NCBI RefSeq assembly: GCF_036324505.1
Contig: NC_086352.1
Span: forward strand, 28,290,312 to 28,354,311
DNA length: 64,000 nucleotides
Source: Eleginops maclovinus
Lineage: Eukaryota > Chordata > Actinopteri > Perciformes > Eleginopidae
Direction: 5' to 3'
In this document: positions 53,801 through 64,000 of the stretch, one piece after another
How the letters are laid out: each line of letters starts with the position of its first letter
How positions within the stretch are numbered: position 1 is the stretch's first letter
The notes under the pieces: generated by a model
The model's database searches: none
What the model was told of the DNA's origin: nothing
What the model saw: the letters and a program-made list of their open reading frames with translations, nothing else
Position numbers and translations under genes: made by a program

Positions 53801-56800
53801 CCTTCTTATCTTAAAGAGGTCATTGTGCTCAATAACACCACCAGAGCATTGAGTTTTCAGAATGCAGGGTTTTTAGTGGTTCCTTACATCTCTAAAAGTA
53901 CAATGGGAGCCTTCAGCTATAAAGCACTTCTTCTCTGGAACCAGCTTCAAATTTGTGTTCGGGAGGCAGATACCCTCTCCATATTTAAGAACTGACTCTA
54001 AATAAAGCTTACAGTTAGGCTGGCTCAGGGTTGTCATGAACATCATCCTGGTTTCTTTACTTAACATGCAATCATGTTATCCTTTTTTATCATCTGGTTT
54101 GTCTATGTTGTCATTGTATTGTGTTATTAATCAGATTGGATTTGTACTAACTGTAAAGCCCCCTGAGACCATGTGTTATTGATGCTTTTGGGCTGTATAA
54201 ATACATTTGATTTGAATACATAGTCACAGTTCAAGCAGTCATTTTGGTGTGTCATGTCAATCCTGCAGCTGGAGGAGCGCAAGGTGGAGAACGAGGCCAG
54301 GTGTGAGGCCAACAGAGAGAAGATCCAGCGGCTGTGGGACAGACTGCAGGTTCCCCAGGAGGAGAGAGAGGCCTTCAACGAACACATGGTCTCGTCCAGG
54401 AAGAGGAACCTGGAAGCGGTGAGAAGCTTGGCGGCCTAGTTCATTTAGCTTTGTTTATTTTCTTTTCGGGGGTTAGCTAGGTCAGTCTGGCTGCTTTTTA
54501 ACACTTTATTTTCCTTCCTCAGTTACGGGCAGAGGTGCAGCGTCTAGAGGAGCTCAAACTGCTGAACATCTGCAATGTCACCGACGCCATCCGCTCTGAG
54601 ATTGCTGTGTTCTGGGAAAAGTGTTTCTTCAGCACCGACCAGCGGCAGGATTTCGCTCCATATTTTAGCGGTATGCTCTCTTGTTAGACATTTGATCTGT
54701 CCATACAATATTGTTGTGTGAAAAATCTAATTTCCTCTTATTTTTTTAGAGACTTTTACTGAGGAGCTTTTGAGTTTGCATGATGCAGAGATCCAGCGCT
54801 TGAAGCAGCATTATGAAGAGCACCAAGAGCTTTTTGACGGTGTGCACCAGTGGGAAGACAGCTGGAGACTCTTCCTCGAGCTGGAGGTGAGTACTGTGTG
54901 ACGGGGTGACACACAGCTCTCAATTCATCTGAGGCCGATTGGTTTCACAGATAATTGTCAGCTAAAATTCCTCAAAGAAAATGCTTAGAATTTGGAATCA
55001 ATGACCAACACATGATGAATTGTTACATGCAGAAGTAGTAAGAATTCCTTTGAATCCCCCACTCTGATTAGTCAATAATCAGCAGATTTTTTTTCTATTT
55101 AGCCTTTTGTAATAATACCCTCAAAAAAGACAGAAATATGTTATGTGGAGATTTTCTCTCTCTTATGCAATATGGATTTTTCCAGTGTCCTGTGGTTGAG
55201 CCAAGGGCCAATTTGACTTTATAAATGTTCTGCTTCTCAATTTATTACAGAAATTTGACAGACTTCTTAGCTAGATAACTAGCTTGCATGTTCCCTAACT
55301 CCTATATACCTCAAGCCTATAGTTTTAAATGTATTAAAAAAACATTAAGTAGAAAAACACAAGATTGTTTGTTTTGAAAAGACAGCACACAATCATTACA
55401 GCCCTGAATTTATTTGTGCTATCGGAGTAGTTTTATTAAGGTTATTGTCTTTCTCAATCACAGAAAAAAGCCACAGATCCGACAAGGTTCACTAACAGAG
55501 GAGGAAATCTTCTGAAGGAGGAGAAACAGAGGTCTGACCTGCATAAAAGCCTTCCTAAGGTAAGACTTAAAGACTGCCTTAAAATATCTTCTAACATTTT
55601 TATGATCGACAGTAACTCAACGTTATTTTGTGCTTTATCTTTTTTAGCTGGAAAAGAAACTAAAAGCCCAGATCGATGCATGGGAAAGTGAACAGGGCCA
55701 TGAGTTTTTAGTAAACGGACAGAAGTTTCTGCAGTATGTGGAGGAACAGTGGGAGCTGCACCGAATAGAGAAGGAGAAGGAAAAACAAGAGAGGGTAAAC
55801 AATCTGCCTTTCTTCATTATAATTGTCATTTAACTTGTGAGAAATGTGTTGACACTTTACGAACTCTTTACTCTTAACAGCACCTCAAGAAGAGCAAACA
55901 GACCGAGGAGGACATGCTGTACGGAACAGCAGTACGAACCCCTACAAAGCGCAGATTCCTAGGCACTACTACCCCAAACAAAACACGAAAGGTGCTACAG
56001 TTTGACATTTTGTGTGTAAATTCTTGCTTTATTTCAAATTCAGTGTCTTGAGTTGTCAGACTCTTTTAACACTAACCCATTTCCTCTGCCTCTCTTAGTT
56101 TAACGCGACGTCCAGCATTTCTAGCGCCAGCAGCACAAGCCGCTCTGTGTATGGTTCAACTGTGTGTCGCTCACCTGTGCCCCGCCCACCTCTCTCAGCA
56201 AACAAGGTTGGTCTCCTTTCAAGATAGAGCAAGTAGAAATAAACTAAAACCCCAAGAACAATTTGTAGAAAACGAAACACTCACAAAAACAACTTGAAAC
56301 TTTAGAGACAGCGACATCTTCAGGGGACAGAGAACTTTGTGAATGAATTGAGAGCACATTAAATCAGATGGAACTGTAGTCCAATCACAGTCAGAACATT
56401 AAATAACTTTCTGTTATAACCATATTTGCTCTGTGGTTTACAAGACTTATGCTGTATTTTCTGCATTTACTTGTCTGCTGAGTTTGAACTAGTGAGTATG
56501 CTATTTCCTGTGCTGAGCTCATTCTAATTCCTCATATCATTCTGATAATTTGGGGCTGTCCCTCTTCATACCTCTCCATTTAGTTCTTCACCAACAAAAG
56601 GATCACTTGTAAATTGTGGTGACTTTTGTCAGTCAATATCACCATATATTGATACAGTGATTTTTAGTTAGATATGCGCTCTCCAATTAAGACCACGATA
56701 TTCCTGCTATTAATACCATACAGTAAACCAAAAAACAGCTTGTTTTTGCAACATGTTCAAACACTGTTTTGCTTACACAGCCTCAATAACCTGTGCCGGA

Positions 56801-59039
56801 GAGGTCACCTTAATACCCTGTGCCCCATTGCGCCATCCAGTGCTCACAAACACCAACAAAAACATAAAAATGGGCACAACATATACAGCATTTACTACTA
56901 CTTTTTTTGTCTTTGTTGCCTATGGAGGCATGGGGAAAAACAAAAGATTATTGAATAATTCAAGGTAGCATGGGGTTAGTGATCCATTTACAAGTAATCA
57001 TTTTGTGGGTAAAGTTCCCTTTCCAAAGACGATAGTTGCTCCGACTTGTCTGAAGTGATTCTCTCTTGCCATTCGTCCCCCAGGCTCCAGCAGCTCGGAC
57101 GCCAGGCGTTGGTAAACCCCCCAACCCCCGCCTGCAGGGCTGTAACAAGGAGAACGAGGCGCAGCTGAAGGGGAGCCCTCTGAGCGGTGCGTTGCTGACC
57201 CCCGCTGGTCCACAGCGTAACTTCAGCATGGCCTCTGTTGCCAGCACATATTCAGAGTTTGTGGTAATTTACCCTTTTGTCTCTAATCACTTTCCTCTGC
57301 TTCTTTTTTTCCCCTTATTTCTGCAACAATACCTTTTTAAGGGGATGGAGAAAATGCTAATGATGTACATTTTATTATAGAGAGACTTCAACTCTGAACC
57401 TGTTCAGTTAAGGTGTGTTTGGAATCCTAAAACCGTGTGTAATCCTGACTAATTTGTTCCTTATGGCGTAATTGCATGGCTTTAATTAAAGAGAAATTAC
57501 CTTGTTTTAAAGGGTGAATTTACTTTCTGCTTTGGCTTTAAAATGCAAAATTCCCATTTAGGCATTGAGACCAAAATCAGCCCTGTGTGTGTGTGTGTAA
57601 AAGAAATCAGGTGTCGGAGCGCTTAATATTGATCCAGGAAATCCAGTTTGAGTAACAGATCCATTAATTTAATGGTCTTCTCTGACAGCTTAACACAGAT
57701 TAGCTGGAAACATGTCATGGTGGGACCTATTTTACTGTTCTTTTTGACAAGCCATTCTAAATTGTAGAAGTAGTAATGGTTTGATTGGGAATCGCCACTA
57801 AGAAATGTGCACTTGTATTTGATTGGTCAACGTAATTGCTAGGCAGATGATGTTGCACTGCCAAAAGCAACATTGGGCTTCCCTTTTTTTTTTTAGGGGT
57901 TGCATTTCCTTGACAAAGGGCTCATTTTGGTCTGAAGGCAGCTTTACCCCACAAACAATAACACTCCCACAGCCTACACAGCTCTGACAGATCACTGCTG
58001 CTACATCTGTGTGTTTCTATACCATTTTCCATACCTGCTGCCTATATTAACCATTTGTCTAATGTTCCTCTGTTGGAATAGTGACATCAGACTGAACTAA
58101 AGCCTTTCCAGAGCCTCAACCTTTACTGACTGATCCAGAGCCATTCTTGTTTTCAGGGCTAGCTCACGTCATGCAGAAAAAGCAACAGAGAGGCAGGATG
58201 GTAAATGTGTGTGAGTGTTGAGTAGGATAAATTTGCCCCACACACTGTGGACTGGAATTAGTTGATTATGTTATAAATAGTATACATTTGAAAAACTGAT
58301 TTAGTGTTAGGTAACACTCGTGTTGTATTTTGCATTATGCAAAGTGGGACACAACACTAGTCTGTGAAGTTTCCCAGTAAAATTAATTGAGAATGAATTG
58401 GAGATTCCTAATACCCCTTGACATTTACTTAGTTTCCACAAATCCTTTCCCACTCCTGTGCACAGTGTTAAGTCCCTTGTCCCTCCCCCAGGCATATGTA
58501 GAGCATCAGGTACTGTATTGGCCTTATAGAAGATCACTCAAATGAAGCATCATGGCCTGTTCCATATACCATAGCAATGCATTTTGTTACATTTGCTATT
58601 GATTTAGAACTGCATTTACTAAAGCAGCAATTTAAATGCAAGTAAAATCCAACAGTGTGTGTTTTTGAATTCCCAAATTGACACCTATATTGAATAGCAA
58701 TGGTTCACAAAATACATTGATGTGAAAAAACCTGATGATCCTGTATAGCGGGGATTTCTGCAGTGGAAAGCTAATTGTATGTCAAAATGTAAAACCTTCT
58801 TAGTCCGTCTGTGTTATATGTCTAATTCACTCTAACAGGCTGCACAGTGTGTCATTATTCATTAAAATGTCAAGCGGCTGTTTGTTTGACGGCATATCTG
58901 CTTTTAAGTGTCGTCATTTACTTGCCTGGTCACATTCAAACTGAATGTCTATTTTCTGTCTCCACAGCGAGACTTGTCCAAGGCCTCTGACACCAAGGTC
59001 CAGCACAACATCCTGAACTCCACCAGCACCAACCTTTGA
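50873..59039 (+). CDS. prc1: Protein regulator of cytokinesis 1 (PRC1/MAP65/Ase1), 14 exons
   Basis: Exons: 50873-50883, 51111-51243, 52225-52347, 52573-52806, 53447-53617, 54269-54418, 54523-54670, 54750-54886, 55464-55559, 55648-55794, 55881-55991, 56099-56206, 57084-57263, 58968-59039. They join in phase to 606 residues (human 620 isoform, from memory). It crosslinks antiparallel microtubules in the spindle midzone and recruits KIF4A and PLK1 for cytokinesis. Seen: IGIPEDQRLQRT in the N-terminal dimerisation region, heptad-rich coiled coil over exons 3-6, the spectrin-like microtubule-binding core (LHDAEIQRLKQHYEEHQELF, TRFTNRGGNLLKEEKQRSDL), and a basic Ser/Thr-rich tail with CDK-type sites (RTPTKRR, TTPNKTRK), then RNFSMASVASTYSEF, ending ILNSTSTNL. 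The first coding exon has only 11 coding bases, as the human gene also starts MRRSE. Confidence 0.97.
53750..54225 (+). mobile_element. 5'-truncated LINE fragment in prc1 intron 5
   Basis: A decayed frame has HQALQYITF, then ALSFQNAGFLVVPYI and FSYKALLLWNQLQI, ending at a stop near 53995. It resembles the C-terminus of fish non-LTR retrotransposon ORF2 ('...AFSxxAPxLWNSLP...'). The 3' UTR has 'gtaaagccccctgagacc' and 'gggctgtataaatacatt' and ends in a (TTGA)-like tail. Only this 3' part is present. Confidence 0.6.
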
Positions 59040-59153
59040 CCTCTCCTCTCTGAGGGCGACTGCTATCATATGACAGTCCTTTGGACAAAGATTTAATCTC
59101 CTAAACGGATCGCTGCCTCTCACTGCTATCTGCTTCTATATTTAAATGAAGGT

Positions 59154-59159
59154 AATAAA
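59154..59159 (+). terminator. prc1 poly(A) signal AATAAA
   Basis: The first canonical hexamer after the stop codon (115 bases). Another AATAAA near 59811 could serve a longer 3' UTR. Confidence 0.6.
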
Positions 59160-60278
59160 TTATTAAGTGCAAAGTCAGTGATAAACAAGGACTCTGTTGT
59201 CAGTTGCTGAGCGTTAAGTCTACAGCGGTCTATCACTGTAAGAGGGGGAAAAAAAGCTTGTATTATATGTTAACTAACACTACCACGCTCACTAAGTTTA
59301 GCCAGTTGTTGAAATGTTATAAATGTCGTCCGCATTTTCTACTGCACACTTTTTTTATAAGGAACAAAATAATTGGACTTTCTGATGTTATGCAATCTGG
59401 GGTAACAGGCCAAATGTATTATGAATACTTTGCACTTTTTTAGAATATATATTGCAGCACATAGTGTAATTTGTTTTTCAATACTTTAGGGCATTTTGTG
59501 CTTTCTTTTTATAGAGATAGAAGATAGGAAATGTGAAGAGTGTCTTGTCCAGGAACCAACCTGGGATGCATTGTGTAATTCTACACGTACTCACACTGCT
59601 CCATCCAAATCAGTTTTTATACCTGTATGTATTTGTGTACATATTTTCTGTATCTGCTTTTTTTTCTTCAAAGAATTCATTTTAAATGTTTCAAAGATGC
59701 CATATGTTACTTTAAGACTGTTAGTTAAAGTATTTCATATATCTGTGCTGCATATCAGTTTGTTAAATTGCATGAAATCAATACACCATCATGGCTGATT
59801 TGGAAAGTAGAATAAATTAATTTTCACTTGAAAGCATAGTCCTGTTCTTTTTTTATTTATAATTTTCCTTATTATAAACCTTTTTTGCAAACAATCAAAT
59901 TTCATTGTCACATAAGAATGGTTTAACACAAAGCAAATACAGTGGGATGGAATGCGTGTACTGTGTACAAGTCATATTGAAAGATATGAGGCCCAACAAA
60001 ACATCAGTTACGTTTTTTAATTTGTCAGGTGAGAGGGAATCTGATTTCTCTATTGACAAAAACACTGGAGGGATTCACAATCAATCCCCGAGTTTAACTG
60101 TTTTGGTATTTATTGTTGAAATACAAACAGGTAATATCAACTTTTTATGGAAACATTTATCTCAAACCCTACTTCCTATTAGAGGTTATTGACCTTATTT
60201 AACTCAAGTATTTTGGCTTATCCGTGGCAAAGGGAGTAAAGCTGATAACATGTGGGATTCAATTGTTTCAGTAAATTA
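59160..60278. other. prc1 downstream region, no gene seen
   Basis: AT-rich sequence without supported exons. It may be an extended prc1 3' UTR up to the AATAAA near 59811. From 60279 a repeat begins that hosts the Tc1 element. Confidence 0.5.
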
Positions 60279-60328
60279 AAGTGGCCATATCATGCTTTTG
60301 GGGGTTTTCCCTTTTCAGTAAGGTGTTA
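60279..60328 (+). repeat. Left part of the host repeat broken by the Tc1 element
   Basis: 'aaagtggccatatcatgctt' then 'ttgggggttttccctttt' is the same type of repeat end seen at 32318. The interrupted repeat would resume at 61979 ('tatatactgagatgtgtc'). Confidence 0.55.
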
Positions 60329-61978
60329 CAGTGGTATGCAAAAGTTTGGGCACCCCTTAGGAAAACCACTGCATCAGTTTGTCACTTGCTGAGCTTTTGA
60401 AGCAGCAACTTCATTTTAACATATGTTATACCTTATGGTAACAGAAACATCTCAGTAGTGAAATAACTTTTATTGGTCAAACAGAAACATGTTTATGTGC
60501 ATTCAAACAAAAATAGGCATGTGCATAAATTTGGGCACCCCTAAGAAATAATTCCATTAATATTTAGTATTGCCTCCTTTTGCTGCAATAACGGCCTGTA
60601 GACGCCTCCTGTAGCCACAGACAAGTCCCTTAAGCCTGGCAGGTGGTATTTTGGCCCATTCTTCCACACAAAACGTCTCCAGTTCAGTCAGGTTTCTTGG
60701 CCTCCGTGCATGGACAGCCTTCTTCAAATAAATCCATACATTTTCAATGATGTTAAGGTCTGGGGACTGGGATGGCCATTCCAGAACATTGTACCTATGC
60801 TTCTGCATGAATTCCTTGGTGGATTTTGATCGGTGCTTAGGATCATTGTCCTGCTGAAAAATCCAACCCCGGCGTAGCTTCAACTTTGTGACTGACTCTA
60901 GAACATTCTTGTCAAGAATCTCCTGGTACTGTAAGGAATTCATGTGGCCCTCAACTTTAACAAGTTTTCCAGTACCTGTGCTAGCCACACAGCCCCATAA
61001 CATGATAGATCCTCCACCAAATTTTACAGTGGGCAACAAGTTCTTTTCATTGAATGCAGTGTGTTTTTTTCGCCATGCATACCTGTTCATGTTATGACCA
61101 AATAACTCAATCTTGGTCTCATCTGACCACAGTATTTTGTTCCAAAATGCTTCTGGCTTGTCCAGATGTGCTTTTGCATACCTCATGCGACTCTTCTTGT
61201 GATTAACACTCAGGAAAGGCTTTTTGCACATCACCCTTCCAATGAGCTCTTCCTGGTGCAAAGTACGCTGGATTGTGGAACGGTGAACAACTACACCATC
61301 AGCAGCCAGATGTTGTTGTAGTTCTCTGGAGGTGGTCTGTGGCTTCTCTGTGACCATTTTCACCATCCTTCGCCTGTGCCTTTCCCCTATTTTTGTCGGC
61401 CTACCACATCTTTCCTTCACACGGACTGTTCCTGTGGCCTTCCATTTCACAACTACGTTTCTGACTGTGGAGACAGACAGTTTAAACCTGTCAGATAATT
61501 TTTTGTACCCTTCTCCTAATTTATAATGTTGGATTATCTTAGCTTTCAGGTCAGTGGAGAGTTGTTTTGAGGTCCCCATCTTGCCACTCCCTAAGAAAGA
61601 ACCTAGGCCAGGCACAGCCAGCTATTACCTATGTTAAATAGCCTTTTTCATGATTGGTTCCACCTGTCTTTGTAATTGAAGGTCTAATGAGCTAATCAAA
61701 GCAATTTTGTGCAGCAACCTGTCAGCTATAAATCCGTACAGGTGTTGAAATGAATGCTATTTATAAGGGTGCCCAAACTTTTGCACATCCCATTTTTTGC
61801 ATTTTATTTTATTATAATAAAACTATGTAATGCTACCCTAAGAATTTTGGTCTGGAAAACACTAAAACGTCTACATCTTTGTAGGAAAACAAATGTTGTT
61901 GCTGTGATCTTCTATTATAAAGGAAAAGCAAATTGTCATGAAATCTCAGAGGGGTGCCCAAACTTTTGCATACCACTG
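60329..61978 (-). mobile_element. Complete 1,650-bp Tc1-like transposon with IR/DR ends
   Basis: The outer 29 bp of the two ends are exact inverted repeats (cagtggtatgcaaaagtttg and on), flanked by TA duplications (60327-60328, 61979-61980). Internal copies of the motif occur at 60521-60545 (cataaatttgggcacccc) and 61765-61788 (aagggtgcccaaactttt). This makes inverted repeats of about 215 bp, each with an outer and inner direct repeat, the IR/DR layout of Sleeping Beauty-like elements. It encloses one uninterrupted transposase frame on the minus strand. Confidence 0.96.
60557..61579 (-). CDS. Tc1-like DD34E transposase, uninterrupted, 340 aa
   Basis: It catalyses cut-and-paste movement of the surrounding element at TA sites. 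Seen, numbering from the MGTSKQ methionine at 61579: paired-like helix-turn-helix DNA-binding halves (residues about 5-110, with KKLSDRFKLSVSTVRNVV), a GRP linker (59-61), and the catalytic triad Asp153 (ILWSDETKIELFG), Asp244 (FQQDNDPKHRS) and Glu279 (SPDLNIIENVW). Exactly 34 residues separate the last two. The glycine-rich box FGGGSIMLWG is at 187-196. The length of 340 is usual for the family, and no stop or frameshift is present. The open frame extends 12 codons further upstream to a GTG, but the ATG at 61579 is the family start. Activity cannot be judged from sequence alone. Confidence 0.95.
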   Translation of the reverse strand: MGTSKQLSTDLKAKIIQHYKLGEGYKKLSDRFKLSVSTVRNVVVKWKATGTVRVKERCGRPTKIGERHRRRMVKMVTEKPQTTSRELQQHLAADGVVVHRSTIQRTLHQEELIGRVMCKKPFLSVNHKKSRMRYAKAHLDKPEAFWNKILWSDETKIELFGHNMNRYAWRKKHTAFNEKNLLPTVKFGGGSIMLWGCVASTGTGKLVKVEGHMNSLQYQEILDKNVLESVTKLKLRRGWIFQQDNDPKHRSKSTKEFMQKHRYNVLEWPSQSPDLNIIENVWIYLKKAVHARRPRNLTELETFCVEEWAKIPPARLKGLVCGYRRRLQAVIAAKGGNTKY

Positions 61979-62565
61979 TATATACTGAGATGTGTCCATG
62001 TAAATGATTTGCAAAGGCTCAAAGTTCAAAGAGTTCCTCCATCTCCCCTTTTTTGTACAGAAGTGGCAATGGTCACAAGCTCAGTCTCATGAACCAAGGT
62101 ACTGCTGAAGAATACATGTGGCGGAAAATACGTGTGGGGTGTACCAAAACTCAGTGGACTGAGCATTAATCAACATTTTTACACATATTTATTATAAACG
62201 GTCTTGCTTTTACTGTGTAGTTTTGTTGTATTTTCTTCTGAGTATGCTACTTTTTTCTTCTCTTTTAAACTGTTGCTATATATATTGAGTTATTTAAAAA
62301 AATATCTGTGTAATATATTAGAATATAACTTAAAATTATGAACTGAAATAAATCAGCATTTATATTTTGTAGAGGTCACGGATTTATTCTGAAAGATTTG
62401 CGCCGGAAGTCCTCTGCCGGGGAGGAGCTGTTCCTACAGGAAGACATGCCTGACAGCAGGTCACACTATTCACACAGACGCTACGCACGTTAACAGTGTG
62501 TATTAATGACAAGCTGACCAGCTTTGCTCAGTTTTTTACTTTATTTATTGAACTATAGTTCAGTC

Positions 62566-62712
62566 ATGTCGGGAGCGTTAGCCAGGCTGCTTTTCTACCC
62601 AACGTTAGCCTACAATGTCGCCATGGAGAAGGTGACGTCGAGACGGTGGTTTGACCGGGTGGACGAGACCGTGGTCCTCGGAGCGCTGCCGTTCAGATCC
62701 ATCACCAAACAG
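62566..62712 (+). CDS. ptpmt1: PTPMT1 mitochondrial phosphatidylglycerophosphate phosphatase, exon 1 only
   Basis: Forty-nine codons from ATG to a GT donor (aacaggtcac). It matches the human N-terminus in ARLLFYPTLAYNVAMEKV and RRWFDRVDETVVLGALPFRS (human: ARVLFYPTLLY, WYHRIDPTVLLGALPLRS, from memory). PTPMT1 dephosphorylates phosphatidylglycerophosphate in the inner mitochondrial membrane for cardiolipin synthesis; this exon holds the membrane/targeting segment. The catalytic HCxxGxxRS exon is not in the window; exons 2 onward must lie beyond 64000 or very near the edge. GC-rich, CpG-containing sequence around 62395-62490 suggests the promoter. Confidence 0.9.
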
Positions 62713-62891
62713 GTCACACATCATCACAACTGTCCTCTACGTGTCTGTCTGTCTTTTTAATATTATTTTCAGTGAAGGTATAAGCACTGTTTTTTACGAT
62801 TCCAAACTGAGAAATACAAGTGACAGTGCTTCATTCAAAACATGTTTATGCTGCAGTAATGTTGCATTTACTGCTGTAGTTTACTCTAGAC

Positions 62892-63235
62892 CAGGGGTGT
62901 CCAAACTTTTGAAATGAGGGCCACATACAAAAAAAATATACGAAGGGCTGGTCCACTCACTAGAGGTGAGGTATATTGCCTCATAGGTGAAAAGGTAGCA
63001 CAATCAATCAAATGTAGCTAAATTATGCTTGAAACTTGAATATGCTTTAAGAAAAATAACAGCCTATATCACAGCTTTCCATAGGGTTTAAAAGTTAGGG
63101 TTTTATATATAGACATTTAAGAAGAAGTATAATGTGTGTGCCATATTCCATTATCCTTTTAGAATTTGCTGTGGGCAAATAAAAAATGGACCATAGGCTG
63201 CAGTTGGCCCCCGGGCCTTAGTTTGGACATCCCTG
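62892..63235 (+). mobile_element. 344-bp hAT-type MITE in ptpmt1 intron 1
   Basis: It starts caggggtgtccaaact and ends agtttggacatccctg (inverted, one mismatch in 16). The 8-bp flanks ctctagac (62884-62891) and ctctaaac (63236-63243) differ at one base. The 'gagggccacata' and 'tggcccccgggcc' subterminal text is typical of a widespread vertebrate hAT MITE type. It is non-coding. Confidence 0.8.
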
Positions 63236-63243
63236 CTCTAAAC

Positions 63244-64000
63244 CAATGCATCTTATTCTATTTGTTTATTGTATGTTTGTACATTTTTCAATCATGTGCA
63301 ACTTTTCACAAGTTCAAAAAAACCTATGCATTCTCCATCGGATCCAAGAGACTATTAAAATACTTTGTCAGGTGCAAAATAAGGATAATTTTCTTATAAT
63401 TCACTCTTAAGACATCACAAACATTCAGAATCAACACAGTTGGTGAAACATGGTTTTCACTGGAGAGGAAGGTGTTGAAAACCTGTAATCTGAAGAGTAA
63501 CTAAATCTGTCAAGACAAATGTGGAGACAAAATGTACAATCAACTTCTGACTCTTAAGGTGTAGTGGACTAGAAGTATTTAGAAATTGTCCAATAGGGAA
63601 TTCTTAAGATCAGTACAGTCCACCATTGCTCTTTTTGAAGACTAAAACTACATTTCTCAGAAGAATCAAAGTTTTAAGTTGTGGTGATGTCTTCAACTAC
63701 TGCCCTAAACTTCTGGAATTTTCTTCTAATGTAATTAACTCTTAATTTCATTAGTCTCATCAGAGAAGTATTTCAGGGTATGACTTGCTTTGGATTTGAA
63801 GAATGTCTGTATTTGCTGTTCAATAAAGACTTGGAAATGTGTTCTTCCAGCCGTCAGAATTAATTTTGTGTGCAATTGTTGGATGGGGAATAAAGCCGTA
63901 TATGTTGTGACCTTCATGTGTTCTTGTCATTTTTATGTAATCCATTTGGTCATTGTTTGTAGGTGATTTGATGTCTTTTACAGTTTTAGCCTGCCTCTCA
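63244..64000 (+). other. ptpmt1 intron 1, nothing further recognised
   Basis: AT-rich sequence without a supported exon. The last bases do not show the second ptpmt1 exon. Confidence 0.5.

Overview
This window is vertebrate nuclear DNA, and almost certainly from a ray-finned (teleost) fish. It carries five complete multi-exon genes and the first exon of a sixth, all with GT-AG introns (one GC-AG), among long dinucleotide tracts and fish-type transposons (Tc1 with IR/DR ends, hAT elements, MITEs, LINE tails). Species cannot be read from the sequence; a percomorph is my guess. Exon limits below were placed by hand from splice sites, reading phase and remembered human orthologues, and every reconstructed CDS closes in frame.

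Layout: 2163-21259 (-) serinc4, 11 coding exons; 21263-27808 intergenic with LINE remnants; 27809-29263 (+) hypk, 4 exons; 29948-37300 (-) mfap1, 8 exons, its introns holding a 572-bp transposon with a RecQ-helicase-like fragment and a 2.5-kb hAT element with a broken transposase; 38000-40079 (-) hddc3, 4 exons; 40599-49941 (+) vps33b, 23 exons; 50873-59039 (+) prc1, 14 exons; 60329-61978 a full-length Tc1-like element with an uninterrupted DD34E transposase; 62566 onward (+) ptpmt1, exon 1 only.

The genes are unrelated housekeeping functions (membrane lipid/serine incorporator, NatA chaperone, spliceosome factor, ppGpp/NADPH hydrolase, endosomal SM protein, midzone microtubule bundler, mitochondrial PGP phosphatase); they do not form a pathway. 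serinc4-hypk-mfap1 and hddc3-vps33b-prc1 match two separate human chromosome 15 neighbourhoods, joined here within about 700 bp. hddc3 and vps33b are divergent with 519 bp between start codons; hypk and mfap1 are convergent with poly(A) signals about 80 bp apart.

No clearly new multi-gene system is visible. The points most worth following are a (UG)51 tract at the serinc4 exon 3 splice acceptor, the RecQ-fragment transposon, the intact Tc1 element, a three-level nested insertion in vps33b, and a 65-bp perfect inverted repeat in serinc4 intron 1.
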